Shown one piece after another: positions 61,656-64,000 of a DNA stretch of 64,000 nucleotides (positions within the stretch are counted from its first letter, which is position 1; each line of letters opens with the position of its first letter). Origin of the DNA: Bacteroidales bacterium. Lineage in GTDB: Bacteria; Bacteroidota; Bacteroidia; Bacteroidales; FEN-979. The notes beneath the pieces were generated by a model. That model worked only from the letters and a program-made list of their open reading frames with translations, was not told the DNA's origin and did no database searches. The stretch spans positions 1 through 64,000 of the forward strand of contig JALNWG010000011.1 in assembly GCA_023231005.1 (NCBI GenBank). The letters run 5' to 3'. A program made the position numbers and the translations under genes.

Positions 61656-63551
61656 ATGTTTCTGACCCGGGAAAATACGCCACGTTGGCTGATTTTCGTT
61701 ATCGATGTTGTGATTGCCATTTCTTCGGTGATACTGGCATACTTGCTTAGATTTAATTTTTCCATCCCCGCTTCTGAACTAAAACCGCTCCCACAGATTT
61801 TATTCTATATGGTGCTGGTTCGTTCGATAAGTTTTGTTATTGCCCGTTCGTATGCGGGTATCATACGATATACCAGTACCGGGGATGTATTGCGTGTTTT
61901 TGCTACGGTTCTGTCAGGAAGTTTGGTATTTGTTTTGACCAACCTGATTACTTTCTTTATCATCGATCACTTTTTCTTCATCCCCTTTTCCATCATCATC
62001 ATCGATTTTCTGGCTACTTCCTTCGGGATGCTCACCTTCCGCCTGATTGTAAAACTGGCTTTCCTGGAATTCCAACATCCGGAAAGGGCCAAGGTCAATG
62101 TGGTAATTTATGGAGCCGGTGAAGCAGGGATTATATCCAAACGCACCCTCGACCGCGATGCTGGCACCAAATATAAAGTTCTCGCTTTTTTAGATGATAA
62201 TCCAAGTAAACAGGGGAAAAAGCTGGAAGGAGTTGACATCCTTTCCCCCAAAAAGATAGACAATCTGTTGGCCACCAACACAATCAGCCAGATCATTCTC
62301 TCCATTCAGCATTTCGACTCTGCCAGGAAACAAGCGTTGGTCGATAAATGCCTCAATTTCAAAACCAAGGTCCTTACTGTTCCTCCAATGATCAAATGGA
62401 TCAATGGCGAGTTAAGTTTCAAACAAATCCGGAAAATCAATATTGAAGAGTTATTAGAACGGGAAGAGATCAAGTTGGATGAACATCGTATTTCGAAAGA
62501 ACTTACCGGGAAAGTCATCCTCATTACCGGAGCTTCGGGCTCAATTGGCAGTGAAATGGTGCGTCAGATAGCACGGTTTGCCCCCAAGCAACTCATTCTG
62601 ATTGATCAGGCTGAAACCCCGCTCCATTATCTTGAACTCGAATACCCGGAATATAACCAGGGCGCTTCTGTTGAAATCATCTTATGTGATATTTGCAACG
62701 AAACCCGGATGCAGAAAATCTTTCAGACCTTCCGACCGGAAATTGTATACCACGCAGCTGCCTACAAGCACGTTCCCATGATGGAGAACAATCCGGCAGA
62801 AGCGGTTCTTACCAATGTAAAAGGGACCAAGATCGTAGCGGATCTGGCCATTGCCTTTGGGGTCAGAAAATTCATCATGATCTCTACCGATAAAGCTGTG
62901 AATCCTACCAATGTAATGGGTGCCTCAAAACGGATTGCAGAGATCTATACGCAAGCGCTGAATGTAAAAAACCGTACCCGGTTTATTACCACCCGATTTG
63001 GTAATGTACTTGGTTCCAATGGCTCTGTAATTCCTCTCTTTCGTAGTCAAATCGAGAAAGGTGGTCCGATAACGATCACCCATCCGGAAGTAACCCGTTT
63101 CTTTATGACGATTCCCGAATCCTGCCGGTTGGTATTAGAGGCCAGCGCCATCGGCCATGGTGGTGAAATATTTATTTTCGACATGGGAAATTCTGTCAAA
63201 ATCCTCGACCTGGCAAAAAAAATGATCCAGCTTTCCGGATTAACCCTTGGCAAAGACATCCAGATCAAATATACGGGTTTGCGACCTGGTGAAAAATTGT
63301 ATGAAGAGCTTCTTAATGTTGCCGAAAATACGTTACCTACCCCCCACCCGCTCATCACTATTGCCAAAGTAAGGGAATACAGTCTGGATGATGTGATCTC
63401 CAACATCAATGAACTTACCGGTTTGATTACTTCCCATTCGAATTTCGACATCGTACGTAAAATGAAACAAATGGTGCCGGAATACAAAAGTCAGAATTCT
63501 ATTTATGAAACCCTGGACTCCGACCTGTCGCAGTCATCTCCTTGCCCATGA
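61656..63551 (+). CDS. Membrane nucleotide-sugar dehydratase/epimerase (CapD/PglF/WbpM type)
   Basis: 631 aa. Four N-terminal membrane helices (about 12-130). A first NAD-binding-like domain has VVIYGAGEAGIIS. The catalytic SDR domain shows ITGASGSIGSEMV, then the ISTDKAVNPTNVMGASKRIA motif, where Met replaces the usual catalytic Tyr (MxxxK) as in UDP-GlcNAc 4,6-dehydratases. It probably makes a 4-keto-6-deoxy sugar for surface glycans. Adjacent to miaA, its stop overlaps the miaA ATG (ATGA). Confidence 0.92.
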   Translation: MFLTRENTPRWLIFVIDVVIAISSVILAYLLRFNFSIPASELKPLPQILFYMVLVRSISFVIARSYAGIIRYTSTGDVLRVFATVLSGSLVFVLTNLITFFIIDHFFFIPFSIIIIDFLATSFGMLTFRLIVKLAFLEFQHPERAKVNVVIYGAGEAGIISKRTLDRDAGTKYKVLAFLDDNPSKQGKKLEGVDILSPKKIDNLLATNTISQIILSIQHFDSARKQALVDKCLNFKTKVLTVPPMIKWINGELSFKQIRKINIEELLEREEIKLDEHRISKELTGKVILITGASGSIGSEMVRQIARFAPKQLILIDQAETPLHYLELEYPEYNQGASVEIILCDICNETRMQKIFQTFRPEIVYHAAAYKHVPMMENNPAEAVLTNVKGTKIVADLAIAFGVRKFIMISTDKAVNPTNVMGASKRIAEIYTQALNVKNRTRFITTRFGNVLGSNGSVIPLFRSQIEKGGPITITHPEVTRFFMTIPESCRLVLEASAIGHGGEIFIFDMGNSVKILDLAKKMIQLSGLTLGKDIQIKYTGLRPGEKLYEELLNVAENTLPTPHPLITIAKVREYSLDDVISNINELTGLITSHSNFDIVRKMKQMVPEYKSQNSIYETLDSDLSQSSPCP

Positions 63552-64000
63552 TGCTTACGATCCTTGGCCCCACTGCATCCGGTAAGACCCTGCTCGCGGC
63601 CCACCTTGCAAGCCGGTTCAATGGAGAAGTGATCAGTGCGGATTCCCGTCAGGTATATCGCGATATGACAATCGGAACAGGAAAGGATTATGCCGACTAC
63701 ATAGTCAATGGAACACGCGTTCCCTATCACCTCATCGATATTGTGGAACCCGGAACAGAATACAACATCTTCCGGTATCAACAGGATTTTTCAACCATCT
63801 ACAAGGAGCTTCTCAGGCAAGGGAAAAGGCCCATTCTGTGCGGAGGGTCAGGAATGTATCTGGAAGTGGTGCTGAAAGGCTACCGGTTGCCAGTTGCTTC
63901 AGATGACCCTGCTTTTCTTTCCAACCTGGAGGGTAAAACGGAGGATGAGCTAACCGACCTTTTAAAAAGCGTTAAAACTTTACATAATATAACCGATGTT
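63548..64000 (+). CDS. miaA: tRNA dimethylallyltransferase, cut by window edge
   Basis: 151 codons are open from ATG 63548 to the window end. Visible: P-loop LGPTASGKTLLA, SADSRQVYRDMTIGTGKDY (dimethylallyl/tRNA-binding motif) and GGSGMYLEVVLKGY. MiaA prenylates A37 of tRNAs reading UNN codons. It overlaps the CapD-like gene stop by 4 bp, so translation is likely coupled, an odd partnership. Confidence 0.92.
   Translation, partial: MMLTILGPTASGKTLLAAHLASRFNGEVISADSRQVYRDMTIGTGKDYADYIVNGTRVPYHLIDIVEPGTEYNIFRYQQDFSTIYKELLRQGKRPILCGGSGMYLEVVLKGYRLPVASDDPAFLSNLEGKTEDELTDLLKSVKTLHNITDV

Noticed and set aside
1..64000. tRNA, rRNA, CRISPR array or prophage
   Set aside because: No cloverleaf, rRNA-like sequence, regularly spaced repeats or phage structural genes were found by eye; a scan with dedicated tools would be decisive.

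Overview
The window looks like a chromosomal segment of a Bacteroidota (Bacteroidetes) member, probably Bacteroidales-like. Grounds: many starts are preceded by the Bacteroidetes sigma-factor element TAnnTTTG, in the best cases with a TTG 19-20 bp upstream. Recognisable Shine-Dalgarno sites are scarce. The gene content is typical of the phylum: a TonB-dependent receptor, a FISUMP-domain surface protein, DUF1599 and DUF5606 proteins, pyruvate phosphate dikinase, PyrK/PyrD-B, a TPR hybrid-membrane histidine kinase, an M49 peptidase and folP-dacA linkage. I saw no rRNA, tRNA, CRISPR array or prophage.

Layout. 1-8700 is housekeeping: a truncated old-yellow-enzyme gene, a VanX-type dipeptidase, a TerB/J-domain membrane protein, a two-gene lysine/saccharopine module, mtgA and ppdK. 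8730-16529 is an accessory islet. It has a perfect 45-bp direct repeat at each end and a perfect 15-bp inverted repeat just inside. It carries a sensor kinase, a LuxR-type response regulator, a small Cys-rich secreted protein and a 1249-aa adhesin-like protein. It sits at the 3' end of an SRPBCC gene, whose last codons are duplicated at the far end. 16495-19775 is a TonB receptor-HMA-SRPBCC metal-handling operon. 19833-24129 holds malic enzyme, a cold-shock protein, a lipoprotein, dnaN and plsY. 24160-33041 is a long minus-strand operon (DUF1599, DoxX, OppB-like permease, tpiA, prmA, a 1501-aa orphan).

33121-46951 is mostly biosynthesis: folP, dacA, ruvX, a peptide deformylase fused in frame to a TPR lipoprotein, dapD, four glycosyltransferases, a YrdC/Sua5 protein, purB, pyrK-pyrD and murB. 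46988-54704 holds a tandem UspA, a LysM plus periplasmic-binding-fold protein, guaA, an M23 peptidase and a dipeptidyl-peptidase III-like enzyme. 54835-61539 is a tight minus-strand run: gcvT, a lipoprotein, two exported orphans, an unusual three-module LRR protein and comB. The window ends with a CapD/PglF-type nucleotide-sugar dehydratase and a truncated miaA.

The most novel material is the flanked islet (a sensory system plus surface-protein cargo with no visible recombinase), the deformylase-lipoprotein fusion, and the four-gene exported-protein set between gcvT and comB. Functions are inferred from motifs read by eye; no database search was possible.
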